Program-made: the position numbers and the translations under genes
Source of the DNA: Hyaloraphidium curvatum
Lineage: Eukaryota > Monoblepharomycota > Hyaloraphidiomycetes > Hyaloraphidiales > Hyaloraphidiaceae
NCBI GenBank assembly: GCA_025558095.1
Contig: JAIVFI010000007.1
Coordinates: 1-64,000 of the forward strand
Direction of reading: 5' to 3'
Length of the DNA stretch: 64,000 nt
Notes under the pieces: generated by a model
What the model was told of the DNA's origin: nothing
The model's database searches: none
Seen by the model: only the letters and a program-made list of their open reading frames with translations
Part shown: piece after piece, positions 10,850 through 21,700 of the stretch
Position numbering within the stretch: position 1 is the first letter of the stretch
Layout of the letters: each line of letters begins with the position of its first letter

Positions 10850-11440
10850 GCTCATATTGTCTCCCGCCTGAGGAGCCGATTCCAAAGCTTTCCTCCGGAT
10901 GGCCGGACGAGGGGCCGGAGGCGCTGCGCAGGACGGATTGGAGGGGCGTCGATCGGATACCTAGGGGATTGGGTGGGTTGTCGGCGGCGATTGCGCGACG
11001 TCGGGCCTCGGTCCTCAGCACTTCGGCCGCAGCGCACCCGGACGGCAAGCCCGTCGACGAAATCGTGGGTCCCTTGTCTCGTAATTGCCGGCGGCGCCCC
11101 GCTCACGAGCTCCGCGCTCCGCGCACAGATCGCTGCCGTCTGCGCCGACGTCCCCGCCACCTCTGACTTCTGCCGCATGTTCGCCGGCACCTACGTCCCC
11201 ACCTCGACCGCCTCGGTCTCGCTGCAGTTCTTCCGCCCCGTCCCCGAGGGCACCCCCTTTGTGTACCTGGTCTACGACATGCCGGCGCAGGACGTCGCCC
11301 ACGGGCCAGGGGCGTCGGGGAACGTAGCGTACTGCGAGACGAGGATCTGGACGCCGGACGGGGATCTAATTGCGGTGCAGAGGCAGGCCAAGGCGTTCGT
11401 GGGGGGATCCCCGGTGCATCCGCAAGGGGTGAAGCTCTAG
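10850..11440 (+). pseudogene. 5'-truncated acyl-CoA thioesterase-like gene
   Basis: Three exons fit together in frame: 10850-10972, 11033-11064 and 11129-11440. Both introns have the local GTGGGT donor and lengths of 60 and 64 nt, so this was once a normal gene. The translation runs EEPIPKLSSGWPDEG..., then HPDGKPVDEI, then IAAVCADVPATSDFCRMF, SVSLQFFRPVPEGTP and ETRIWTPDGDLIAVQRQAKAF. The last part resembles the second hot-dog half of TesB-like double hot-dog thioesterases. There is no ATG between the P450 start and position 10850, and the first hot-dog half is missing. It is either a truncated relic or its 5' exons overlap the P450 gene. Confidence 0.55.
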
Positions 11441-12058
11441 TCGCGGTAGATGGCCCGAAGCGACGCAGTCGTGGAAGGGCGGTGGTCGAAGAAACGCAGA
11501 GTTCGATAGATACATAGATTCCTTTGCTGCTAGCTGGATTCCATTTCGTTTGTGATGTTAGCGGGGCGACCGCGGGAAGCCTGATCTGCGTTCGCCGCTG
11601 ACGTGGCCTAGCTCGTTCTCCGCCCTGCTGTTAGGCCATGCCCGTCGGGGCAGGCACGTCGTGCCGATCTCCCCACACGAAGAACGGCGACGGGGTTCGT
11701 TCCCGCCGCCGCTAAAGGCCAAGGGCAGGCGGGGAGATTGTGCACAAGATCGAGAAAGAAAGCCACGGACGAAGCCCGTACCGTGCCATCGAGCTCGCGT
11801 CGCACACTAGCTTGCGCCACCGTCCGGAAAAGCTCACCTGATAATTGTCCAAGGGAGGGCCGTGCCGTTAGTATCCCCGATAAAGCCGTCCAGCAAGCGG
11901 TCGGAAAGGCTGGTGTGCGGCGCGGCCGGCGACGGGGCTTTCTCCCACTGCCCTGGGTGTGTACCACTGCCCAACTCAACTCTCAGCAACTCTCTGCCTC
12001 CCAGACCCTGCCCGCCCGCTCCAAGCAACCCATCGCCCACCGCACCTCCAACCGCGAG
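11441..12058. other. intergenic region upstream of ferritin
   Basis: No gene recognised. The last 100 bases before the ferritin ATG are C/A/T-rich (CACTGCCCAACTCAACT...), as expected of a 5'UTR. No iron-responsive-element-like hairpin was obvious by eye. Confidence 0.4.
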
Positions 12059-13056
12059 ATGGACACCCTGCAGCGCGTTGCCGGCCTCGTCTCGGGCTCC
12101 GTCGGCGACTCCCCGCAGGCGCAGACGCCCCCGCCCGAGCCCGCCAGCGCCGGCAAGCCCGCGTCGGGCGAGCAGCCTCCCGCATGTGCGTCCCGCCTCC
12201 GATTTCGCTCCTCCGCGCTGCTGATTCTGGCCCATTCGCCCCGCGGGCAGCCCGTATGGAACCCGACGGCCACGGCCGCGGCGCGCTCTGGATCTCGGAC
12301 GCGATGCTGGACCGCCTCGTGGACCAGGCCAACAAGGAGCTGCAGTCGAGCAACTACTACCTCACGTTCTCGCTGTGGTTCGAGGACAGGGAGCTGCCGG
12401 GGAGCGCGGTGCGTCAAATGCCCGGGCGGGTCGTCGGCTTCTGAAGGTCTCTGACGATGAGATGCGGTTCGGCTTGGCGCACAGGCGTGGTGCAGGCACC
12501 ATTCGGAGGAGGAACGTTCTCACGCGCTCAAGATCTTCGACCACCTGATCAAGCGCCGCGCCAAGGGGGTGGGTCGCGCTGCAGGAGGCGGTGATCCGAT
12601 CCCTCATTCACCCCTCTCCAACGTCGTTGACCCACAGATCATGCTCCAGCCCCTCGAAGCCGTCCGCGTGGACTTCAAGGACCCCGTGGAGGTGTGGGAG
12701 GCCGCCTCGGCGCAGGAGCGGGACAACTCGGCCTCGATCTTCTCGATCATGAAGCTGGCGAGGCAGACGGACGACTACACGAGCGAGGAGCTGCTGCGGT
12801 GGTATATTTCCGAACAAATGGAGGAGGAGGCTGCCGTCAACGGTCCGTCGAACCCGGCGCGTCTGCCCCGCTGGGTGCTGACGCCGCTTGGGTTCTCATC
12901 GGTCAGACATCCTCACCAACGCGAGGGAGATCGTCAAGACCCAGGGGCTCTACAGGTGCGCTGACTGCCGGTCGATCCGATTCGCGGGGTCTGATTCCAC
13001 CGGTTTCACAACCGCACAGGGACTACGACGCCAAGATCGCCAAGAAGAAGCACTAG
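12059..13056 (+). CDS. ferritin (non-heme, ferroxidase-competent)
   Basis: Six exons (12059-12185, 12251-12408, 12485-12568, 12638-12842, 12907-12955, 13020-13056) give about 219 aa. After a Pro/Ala-rich leader of about 50 aa, the four-helix ferritin fold begins at ISDAMLDRLVDQANKELQSS. The ferroxidase-centre residues line up: Glu72 in NKELQSS; Glu105 and His108 in SEEERSHA, 33 residues later, exactly the E17/E50/H53 spacing of FtnA; Glu150 in AQERDNS; and the EQMEEEA motif in the fourth helix. The C-terminus is DYDAKIAKKKH. Known role: oxidation of Fe(II) and storage as ferric mineral. Most Dikarya lack ferritin and store iron in vacuoles, so this supports an early-diverging fungus. The leader could be an organelle targeting sequence, which is uncertain. 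A copy of the last exon lies at 15180-15286. Confidence 0.92.
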
Positions 13057-13257
13057 CCGGCCCCTCGCGGCGCCCAGGACCCGTCTTGTCAGCCTCGTTG
13101 TTCGCGCTTAATCAACGGTCGGCCCATTACTGGTGCGCCGCGTCCGGATATGCGTGCGGTCGATCGGCCGCGATGCATTCCGACTTCCGTCCTGTGCCCT
13201 CCGCCTCCCGCGTCCATCGGCGTCGCATCCGCGACGTCGCGATTCACCTGCGTCCCC

Positions 13258-13499
13258 GACGCTCGAAGCAGAAGGAGGAGCCCGGGGCCTAGGGGGAGGG
13301 CGCGGCGAGCCAGGCGAGTAGCGGGTATGCGTGGGAGGAGGCGGTGGGCCCGCAGGGCAAGCCGGAGATGGTGGCCAAGGTGTGAATGGGGGATGATCGG
13401 CATCGGATCGTGCGGAGGCCGCACTCGATCTGGGATGACATATGAATGGCATTGAGCCTGATAGATCTGGTGATTCGCACTGGAGCTATCTCGCTGGGG
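13258..13499 (+). pseudogene. relic of the 3' end of the HHIP-like gene (inverted duplicate of 29873-30098)
   Basis: This segment is a diverged reverse-complement copy of the last coding codons and 3' flank of the HHIP-like gene at 29981-32243. Shared landmarks in order are AGGAGGAGCCCGGGG, CGGGTATGCGTGGGAGGAGG, GAGATGGTGGCCAAGGTGTG (the original stop), GGGGATGATCGGCATCGGAT and GGCATTGAGCCTGATAGATC. The frame is broken by an early TAG after EEPGA and by small indels, so it is not functional. In both copies a Sel1-repeat gene follows in the same orientation, so a larger block was probably duplicated and inverted. The rest of 13057-13802 shows no coding signal. Confidence 0.85.
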
Positions 13500-13802
13500 G
13501 CGTGATGGGACCGGGTCCGAAGGATGCTGGGCAGCCGCCGACGTGAAGGCGACCTGTCCCCGCGGCCATCCGTGCGGCAACATACGCTATGAATTTTGCA
13601 TCGATCTATGCTGCCCGATATCCTGCTGATTGGAGGTCCGAAGAAGTCAGTCTTTTGATGGGTCGTAGAAGTGATGGGTCGTTCGACGGGAGTCAGTCGG
13701 TCACGATCGCAACCGCCACGCACCAGCCGTACTTCTCCGTCACGGCCGTTCCGTCCCGTTGCCCCCCCCGGACGGTCCCCGGGCCCCGCTACGCAGACAA
13801 CG

Positions 13803-15050
13803 ATGTCCGAGAGTGCGCAGGAGTGCGCTGCTCGGGGCTTGAAGTTCTACACCGGCGATGGCGTGGCCAAGAACCTCGTCGAGGCCGCGAAGTGGTTCCG
13901 CAAGGCGGCCGACAAGGGCCACGCCGCCGCGCAGCACAACCTCGGATTCCTCTACCTGAACGGCGAGGGCGTGCCGCAGGACCATGCCGAGGCCGCGCGG
14001 TGGTACCGCAAGTATGCCGACCAGGGCAACGAGCACGGGCAGAACAATTTCGGACGCTGCTACGAGAACGGCTGGGGCGTGACCAAGGACTATGCCGAGG
14101 CCGCGCGGTGGTACCGCAAGTCTGCCGACCAGGGCAACGCGGACGCGCAGTACGCCCTTGGGTTCCTGTACGCGCGCGGACTGGGCGTGGCCCAGGACTA
14201 TGCCGAGGCGGCGCGGTGGTACCGCAAGTCGGCCGACCAGGGCAACACGTACGCGCAGAATAGCCTCGGAGTCCTCTACCGGGACGGTCAGGGCGTGCCG
14301 CAGGACTATGCCGAGGCCGTGCGGTGGTTCCGGAAGGCGGCCGACCAGGGCGACCGGAACGCGCATGTCCGCCTCGGATTCCAATACGAGAAGGGCCAGG
14401 GCGTGGCCCAGGACTATGCCGAGGCCGCGCGATGGTACCGCAAGGGGGCCGACCAGGGCCACGCTGTCGGGCAGGACAACCTCGGAGGCCTCTACCGAAA
14501 TGGATGGGGAGTGGCCCAGGACCATGCCGAGGCCGTGCGGTGGTTCCGGAAGGCGGCCGACCAAGGAAACGCGTACGGGCAGAACAACCTCGCACGTTGC
14601 TACGAGGACGGCAAAGGCGTTGCAAAGGACCTGTCCATGGCTCTGGAGCTGTACCGGAAGGCGTCGGCGCAAGGTCACGAGCAAGCGACGGCCGCCGCAA
14701 AGAGGCTGCAGGCCACCGGTGTGGTCCCGGATCGACAGCGGCAGGACGACGCCGCCGCAGCCGAGCGGAACCGCGCCGCTGCCGAGGCACGCCGGAGGCA
14801 GGAAGCTGAAGCCGAGGCGCGCCGCCGTCGGGAGGAGGAGCTGGCGCACGAGCGGGAGAAGCGGGCACCGGCTGGAGGACTTCCTCCGCAGGTCATGCAG
14901 GCCATCTTCGGCGGCAAGCGTCCGCCGAGACCCGGCAATGTGCAGGACGACGTGTGGTCGCTGGTGGAGTCGTGCTGGCCGAAGGAGATGAGTGCCCGGC
15001 CGACGATGGCCGAGGTGGCCTGGGAGCTTGTCCGGATCAGGGGTCGCTAG
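13803..15050 (+). CDS. Sel1-repeat protein with coiled coil and only the tail of a kinase domain
   Basis: A single frame of 415 aa starts at MSESAQECAARG. Residues 10-297 form eight Sel1-like repeats of 36 aa (type: A..NLG..Y.NG.GV.QD.AEAARWYRKAADQG). A charged coiled coil follows (EARRRQEAEAEARRRREEEL). The last 50 aa, ending in VWSLVESCWPKEMSARPTMAEVAWELVRI, match kinase subdomain X-XI (C-W...RPT). The whole catalytic core present in the paralogue at 27889-29841 (glycine loop, Lys, HxD, DFG, APE) is absent. The coiled coil has been joined straight to the end of the kinase, most simply by an internal deletion. Sel1 repeats are known to bind protein partners. This copy cannot phosphorylate, so a scaffold role or decay are the two readings. 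An upstream in-frame ATG at 13671 exists but adds only low-complexity sequence. Confidence 0.82.
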   Translation: MSESAQECAARGLKFYTGDGVAKNLVEAAKWFRKAADKGHAAAQHNLGFLYLNGEGVPQDHAEAARWYRKYADQGNEHGQNNFGRCYENGWGVTKDYAEAARWYRKSADQGNADAQYALGFLYARGLGVAQDYAEAARWYRKSADQGNTYAQNSLGVLYRDGQGVPQDYAEAVRWFRKAADQGDRNAHVRLGFQYEKGQGVAQDYAEAARWYRKGADQGHAVGQDNLGGLYRNGWGVAQDHAEAVRWFRKAADQGNAYGQNNLARCYEDGKGVAKDLSMALELYRKASAQGHEQATAAAKRLQATGVVPDRQRQDDAAAAERNRAAAEARRRQEAEAEARRRREEELAHEREKRAPAGGLPPQVMQAIFGGKRPPRPGNVQDDVWSLVESCWPKEMSARPTMAEVAWELVRIRGR

Positions 15051-15179
15051 GGGTCCCCAGGTTGCTCACTGTTAAGGACTGCGATGCATACTTTCTTTTG
15101 GATAACTAGATGAAGGGGACGGCGGGCCGATCCGGATTCTGAGGGATAACAGGGACATGATTCGACTTTGCATTGCCGC

Positions 15180-15286
15180 CAGGGACTACGATGTCAAGAT
15201 CGCCGAAAAGAAGCACTAGGCAGGTTCGCTGTGCGAGGACCATTCTTGTCAGCCCTCCGTGTTCGTCATCCATCGACGGTCGGCCT
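15180..15286 (+). pseudogene. duplicate of the last ferritin exon and its 3'UTR
   Basis: The sequence from AGGGACTACGATGTCAAGAT to the stop encodes DYDVKIAEKKH, against DYDAKIAKKKH in the ferritin gene. The similarity goes on past the stop (AGGAC..TCTTGTCAGCC...TGTTCG...CGACGGTCGGCC), matching the ferritin 3' flank at 13057-13123. No other ferritin exon is nearby, so this is an orphan copy. With the ferritin gene it brackets the HHIP relic and the Sel1 gene. The remaining parts of 15051-15778 show no gene; the last 100 bases are the likely promoter/5'UTR of the adhesin gene. Confidence 0.85.
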
Positions 15287-15778
15287 TGGGAGCACCATCG
15301 CCCGGTCCAGACCCGATCGGCCCCGCCCCTTGTCCCTTGTCGCAAAACCACCCGCGCTCCCCTTCGCCGACCCGGGGCCGGCGACGCGGACCCGTTCCCC
15401 GCGAACGGAATCCGGATCGCGCAACTTTTCCGCCCCAGCCGCCGCGCCGTGGGTCGCTGGCGGGCGGGTGGGGCGGCCGGCTGCGGCTCAGACGACTGGG
15501 CCCTGCCGACAAAGGACCCTTCCGGCCCGACCCGATGGCGGGGTTCTCCGGGCCTCCCGGGCCTCCAGAACCCCGGGAACGGCAGCGCGTGCCTCCACAA
15601 GTGGTTGCCATGGTCGGGCGGGCCGGCGGAGCGGCAGCGCCCGGCGAGGGGAGGGCGGTGGTTCCAAGGTTCGGGCGGGGCGATTATTGCGCGAACCCAG
15701 GGTCGGGGCCCGGCGCCGACAGCGTCGGCCGGCCCCACCGCAACACCCGCCCGCCCGCACCCGCCAGGGCGCCCCGCG

Positions 15779-18700
15779 ATGCGACTCCGCGCCCCGGGCG
15801 AACCGTGCGGAAGCGAGGCGACGGGCGGTGGGCGGCGGGCGCCGCCGCCGGGGCCGCGGCGGCGGCGGCGGCGTGACGGATCCCTGGTGCTGGCCGCCGT
15901 GCTCCTTGCGCTCCTCGCGATCTGCTCGCTCCTGGCGCCGATCTCGGCGCGGGAGGCGTCCGCAGACGATCTGTCGGACCCGGACCCGCCCGCCGGCCGG
16001 CACTCCCTGGGGGAGCGCACCTCCGACGACCTCGAGTGCCGCCAGCTGCGGCGCCGCTGGCTGCCCGCCGTCTTCCGGCGGCACACGACCTGCACCGTCA
16101 CCTCGTGCCGCAGAACTGGCTGGAAGACCCGCACCCTCGGCAAAGTGGCCACCGTCAAGCGCACCGCCCGGAGGACGACCACGCTCGTGAAAACAAAGGT
16201 CGCCGTGAAGCGGCAGACCCTGGCCCTCATCAGGGCGGTGACCTCGGTCGGCCTGCCCGATTTTGCCGCGCTCCCCAGCTCGGCCGTCTACGCCGTCAGG
16301 AGCACGTCCACCGTGCTCGTTCCCGGGCCGACGAGGACCAAAACCGTGGCGGCAAACACGGACCTCGCCACCGTGCTGATCAGGACCACCTGGACGCCCA
16401 CGACGACCAGGTTCGTGACCCAGCGGATGGATCTCGAGTGCCCCACCGTCGTGCCGGCCGCCCGGCGGCGGATGGAGGAGGCGCAGGTGGACTCTGATGC
16501 CTCGCTGGCTACCGGCGAGCTGGAGCTCGACACCGAGGAGGAGATCGGGCTTCCGCTCATCAACGTGACCGTCGCCCGCCGCTCCGACGCCGAACCCGGC
16601 CCCGATCAACCCGACGTGGACGCGAAACCCGACTCCCTGGAACGCCGCACCAACTTCGACTCTTCCTGCGCGGCCGTCTGCACCCTCCGCAAGTCCATGT
16701 GCTGGCGCACCCGGTGGAGCACGCGCACGTGGACCCGCACCTCGTGGAAGGTCTCCTGGCGCACGCTGCGGAGGACCAAGACCGTCTCGAGCACGCGGCT
16801 CGTGCAGCTCGCCGGAACGGGAGGTTGCGCGGACCCGACGGGGACGATGGCCGTGGCGACCTGCTCGTTCGCCAGCCAGGACAGCAGGGTGCAGGCCACG
16901 CTGTGGGCAGCTGGATCGCGCGCCCGCAACGGTCCCGTGCTCACCCCGCGTTCGCTTGCAGGACGACGATCGTGGTCACCGCCACCTCCACCCAACCCGC
17001 CCGCATGCGCACCGTCTTCAGCCACAACGCCGTCGCCGACGCACCCACCGTCCACTCGACCATCACCGCACCCCGCACCGCCTCGTACGGTCCCCGCCAC
17101 CCGCGCCCGCATCCATCCGCTGACCCCGTCCCCGCACCGCCAGGGTCACATCCACCGTCGCCGCCTCGGACGTCTTCTGCATGCCGCAGCTCAACCCCCC
17201 CTCGTACCGCGCCACCTCGTGCGGCATCCTCGCCGTGCCCGCCGCGCTGGGGCTGCTGCGGGGGGCGGTGGGGTCGGGCGTGTCGGCGGTGGCGGGGGTG
17301 GTTGCCAGCGAGCGCGGGTTCCGGGTCGAGATCGGGGAGGACGGGTCGTTCACGTACGCGCCTGCGGCGAGGAGCGGGTTCGTGGGCACGGACAGGTTCG
17401 CGTTTTCCGCCGTCAATGCGGCGGGAAACGCGGCAGATGGGGTCGCGGAGGTCGTCGTTGAGGCGTGCCCGGCGGTGGGTTCAGCGACGCGCCTCCGCCC
17501 GCGAGAGCGGCTCTGAGACGCCAAAAATGCCGCCGTCCAGACTTCCACGCGCACGCACAGCTCTCCCGCCACGCCCACAGGGGCCATTGGAGGACGCGTA
17601 TTCGTCGACGCTAACCTTAATGGCGTGGACAATGGAGGTCGGTTGGCCGCTGTCTGTCGTTTTGGGCGCGCTGAACGGTTCCGTTCCACAGAGACGGAAA
17701 TCCCGATGGTGACGGTCATTCTGACCGGCATCGACAAGTTTGGCAATTTCGTGAACCGGAGCACGACGACGGGGCCCGATGGGAGGTACCAGTTTGAAGG
17801 CCTGGTGGGTTCCGCTCCGCCGCGTCCCCAAGCCTGCCTTCTGACCCTTCCCCCCCCCCCCCCCCCCTCGCAGTGGCCCGGCAACTACACGATCGACTCC
17901 GTCAACCCCGCCGGCCTTTCAGACACCCCGCAAGGACAGATCGGGAAGCTCCTCGTGTCGCTCGGCGACGGGCAGCGCATCCTCGACCAGAACTTTGGCA
18001 AGGTCGCGTCCTCGCCCAGCACGACCCCTACCGCGTCCCGCAGCCGCTCACGGACCCCCACTTCGACTGCCGTGCCGCCGGGCAGCATCTCGGGGCGGGT
18101 CTACCTCGACGCGGACCTCGACGGCAAGGACGGGGGCGAGCCGGCCGTCGCGGGTGTGGACGTCGTGCTGGTCGGCACCGACCACCTCGGCCGGCCCGTG
18201 CAGATGACGGCCACCGCGGGCGCGGACGGGAGCTACCGCTTCGATGGCGTGCCGCCGGGGACGTACGGCGTTTCGTGCGCCGCGCCGGCGGGCCACGCGT
18301 TCTCGCCCGCGGGGCCGCAGGGCCAGGTTCAGGGCATCCTGCTGGTGCCCGGGGGCTCGGAGGCCGCGGATTTCGGGATGTTGCGCGTGGCGAGCACCAC
18401 CTGGACCATCGCGACGGCCACGCGCTCCCGGACCAGCTCGACCTTCACCGTGCGCGCCGAGCTCGGCGGCAGGATCTTTGTGGACGCCAATACGGACGGC
18501 GTCGACAATGGCGAGCCCGCGATCCCCGGCGTGACCATCTTTGTGACAGGCACGGATGATCAAGGCAATCCGGTCAACGTCAGCACCACCACGGCGCAGG
18601 ACGGTACCTACATCTTCGAGAACCTGCGCCCCGGCACCTACACCGTCACCCCCGTCGTGCCTGCCGGCTTCGTCAGCTCGCCCGGTGGGCCGACGGAAGT

Positions 18701-21700
18701 GACGCTGTCGCTCGTGGACGGGGACAACAAGCAGGACGTCGATCTGGGCTTCGTGGCCATGACGTCGACCTCCTCGAGCCTGACCACCGCCACGCGCTCG
18801 CGGACCAGTTCGACCTTCACCGTGCGCGCCGAGCTGGGCGGCAGGATCTTTGTGGACGCCAACACGGACGGCGTCGACAATGGCGAGCCCGCGATCCCCG
18901 GCGTGACCATCTTTGTGACGGGCACGGACGACCAAGGCAATCCGGTCAACGTCAGCACCACCACGGCGCAGGACGGCACCTTTGTGTTCGAGAACCTGCG
19001 CCCCGGCACCTACACCGTCACCCCCGTCGTGCCTGCCGGCTTCGTCAGCTCGCCCGGTGGGCCGACGGAAGTGACGCTGTCGCTCGTGGACGGGGACAAC
19101 AAGCAGGACGTCGATCTGGGCTTCGTGGCCATGACGTCGACCTCCTCGAGCCTGACCACCGCCACGCGCTCGCGGACCAGTTCGACCTTCACCGTGCGCG
19201 CCGAGCTGGGCGGCAGGATCTTTGTGGACGCCAACACGGACGGCGTCGACAATGGCGAGCCCGCGATCCCCGGCGTGACCATCTTTGTGACGGGCACGGA
19301 CGACCAAGGCAATCCGGTCAACGTCAGCACCACCACGGCGCAGGACGGTACCTACATCTTCGAGAACCTGCGCCCCGGCACCTACATTGTCACCCCCGTC
19401 GTGCCTGCCGGCTTCGTCAGCTCGCCCGGTGGGCCGACGGAAGTGACGCTGTCGCTCGTGGACGGGGACAACAAGCAGGACGTCGATCTGGGCTTCGTGG
19501 CCATGACGTCGACCTCCTCGAGCCTGACCACCGCCACGCGCTCGCGGACCAGTTCGACCTTCACCGTGCGCGCCGAGCTGGGCGGCAGGATCTTTGTGGA
19601 CGCCAACACGGACGGCGTCGACAATGGCGAGCCCGCGATCCCCGGCGTGACCATCTTTGTGACGGGCACGGACGACCAAGGCAATCCGGTCAACGTCAGC
19701 ACCACCACGGCGCAGGACGGTACCTACATCTTCGAGAACCTGCGCCCCGGCACCTACATTGTCACCCCCGTCGTGCCTGCCGGCTTCGTCAGCTCGCCCG
19801 GTGGGCCGACGGAAGTGACGCTGTCGCTCGTGGACGGGGACAACAAGCAGGACGTCGATCTGGGCTTCGTGGCCATGACGTCGACCTCCTCGAGCCTGAC
19901 CACCGCCACGCGCTCGCGGACCAGTTCGACCTTCACCGTGCGCGCCGAGCTGGGCGGCAGGATCTTTGTGGACGCCAACACGGACGGCGTCGACAATGGC
20001 GAGCCCGCGATCCCCGGCGTGACCATCTTTGTGACGGGCACGGACGACCAAGGCAATCCGGTCAACGTCAGCACCACCACGGCGCAGGACGGTACCTACA
20101 TCTTCGAGAACCTGCGCCCCGGCACCTACATTGTCACCCCCGTCGTGCCTGCCGGCTTCGTCAGCTCTCCCGGCGGGCCGACGGAAGTGATGCTGTCGCT
20201 CGTGGACGCGGACAACAAGCAGGACGTCGATCTGGGCTTCGTGGCCATGACGTCGACCTCCTCGAGCCTGACCACCGCCACGCGCTCGCGGACCAGCTCG
20301 ACCTTCACCGTGCGCGCCGAGCTCGGGGGCAGGATCTTTGTGGACGCCAACACGGACGGCGTCGACAATGGCGAGCCCGCGATCCCCCGCGTGACCATTT
20401 TTGTGACGGGCACGGACGACCAAGGCAATGCGGTCAACGTCAGCACCACCACGGCGCAGGACGGCACCTTTGTGTTCGAGAACCTGCGCCCCGGCACCTA
20501 CACCGTCACCCCCGTCGTGCCTGCCGGCTTCGTCAGCTCTCCCGGGGGGCCGACGGAAGTGACGCTGTCGCTCGTGGACGGGGACAGCAAGCAGGACGTC
20601 GATCTGGGCTTCGTGGCCATGACGTCGACCTCCTCGAGCCTGACCACCGCCACGCGCTCGCGGACCAGCTCGACCTTCACCGTGCGCGCCGAGCTCGGGG
20701 GCAGGATCTTTGTGGACGCCAACACGGACGGCGTCGACAATGGCGAGCCCGCGATCCCCGGCGTGACCATTTTTGTGACGGGCACGGACGACCAAGGCAA
20801 TCCGGTCAACGTCAGCACCACCACGGCGCAGGACGGCACCTTTGTGTTCGAGAACCTGCGCCCCGGCACCTACACCGTCACCCCCGTCGTGCCTGCCGGC
20901 TTCGTCAGCTCTCCCGGGGGGCCGACGGAAGTGACGCTGTCGCTCGTGGACGGGGACAGCAAGCAGGACGTCGATCTGGGCTTCGTGGCCATGACGTCGA
21001 CCTCCTCGAGCCTGACCACCGCCACGCGCTCGCGGACCAGCTCGACCTTCACCGTGCGCGCCGAGCTCGGGGGCAGGATCTTTGTGGACGCCAACACGGA
21101 CGGCGTCGACAATGGCGAGCCCGCGATCCCCGGCGTGACCATTTTTGTGACGGGCACGGACGACCAAGGCAATCCGGTCAACGTCAGCACCACCACGGCG
21201 CAGGACGGCACCTTTGTGTTCGAGAACCTGCGCCCCGGCACCTACACCGTCACCCCCGTCGTGCCTGCCGGCTTCGTCAGCTCTCCCGGGGGGCCGACGG
21301 AAGTGACGCTGTCGCTCGTGGACGGGGACAGCAAGCAGGACGTCGATCTGGGCTTCGTGGCCATGACGTCGACCTCCTCGAGCCTGACCACCGCCACGCG
21401 CTCGCCGACCAGTTCGACCTTCACCGTGCGCGCCGAGCTCGGGGGCAGGATCTTTGTGGACGCCAATACGGACGGCGTCGACAATGGCGAGCCCGCGATC
21501 CCCCGCGTGACCATTTTTGTGACGGGCACGGACGACCAAGGCAATGCGGTCAACGTCAGCACCACCACGGCGCAGGACGGCACCTTTGTGTTCGAGAACC
21601 TGCGCCCCGGCACCTACACCGTCACCCCCGTCGTGCCTGCCGGCTTCGTCAGCTCTCCCGGCGGGCCGACGGAAGTGACGCTGTCGCTCGTGGACGGGGA

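Noticed and set aside
17820-17873. A poly-C run next to the sixth adhesin exon, considered as a sequencing error or contingency tract
   Set aside because: It lies inside a 69-nt intron just before the CAG acceptor, where it serves as an extreme pyrimidine tract. Length changes there would not shift the reading frame.
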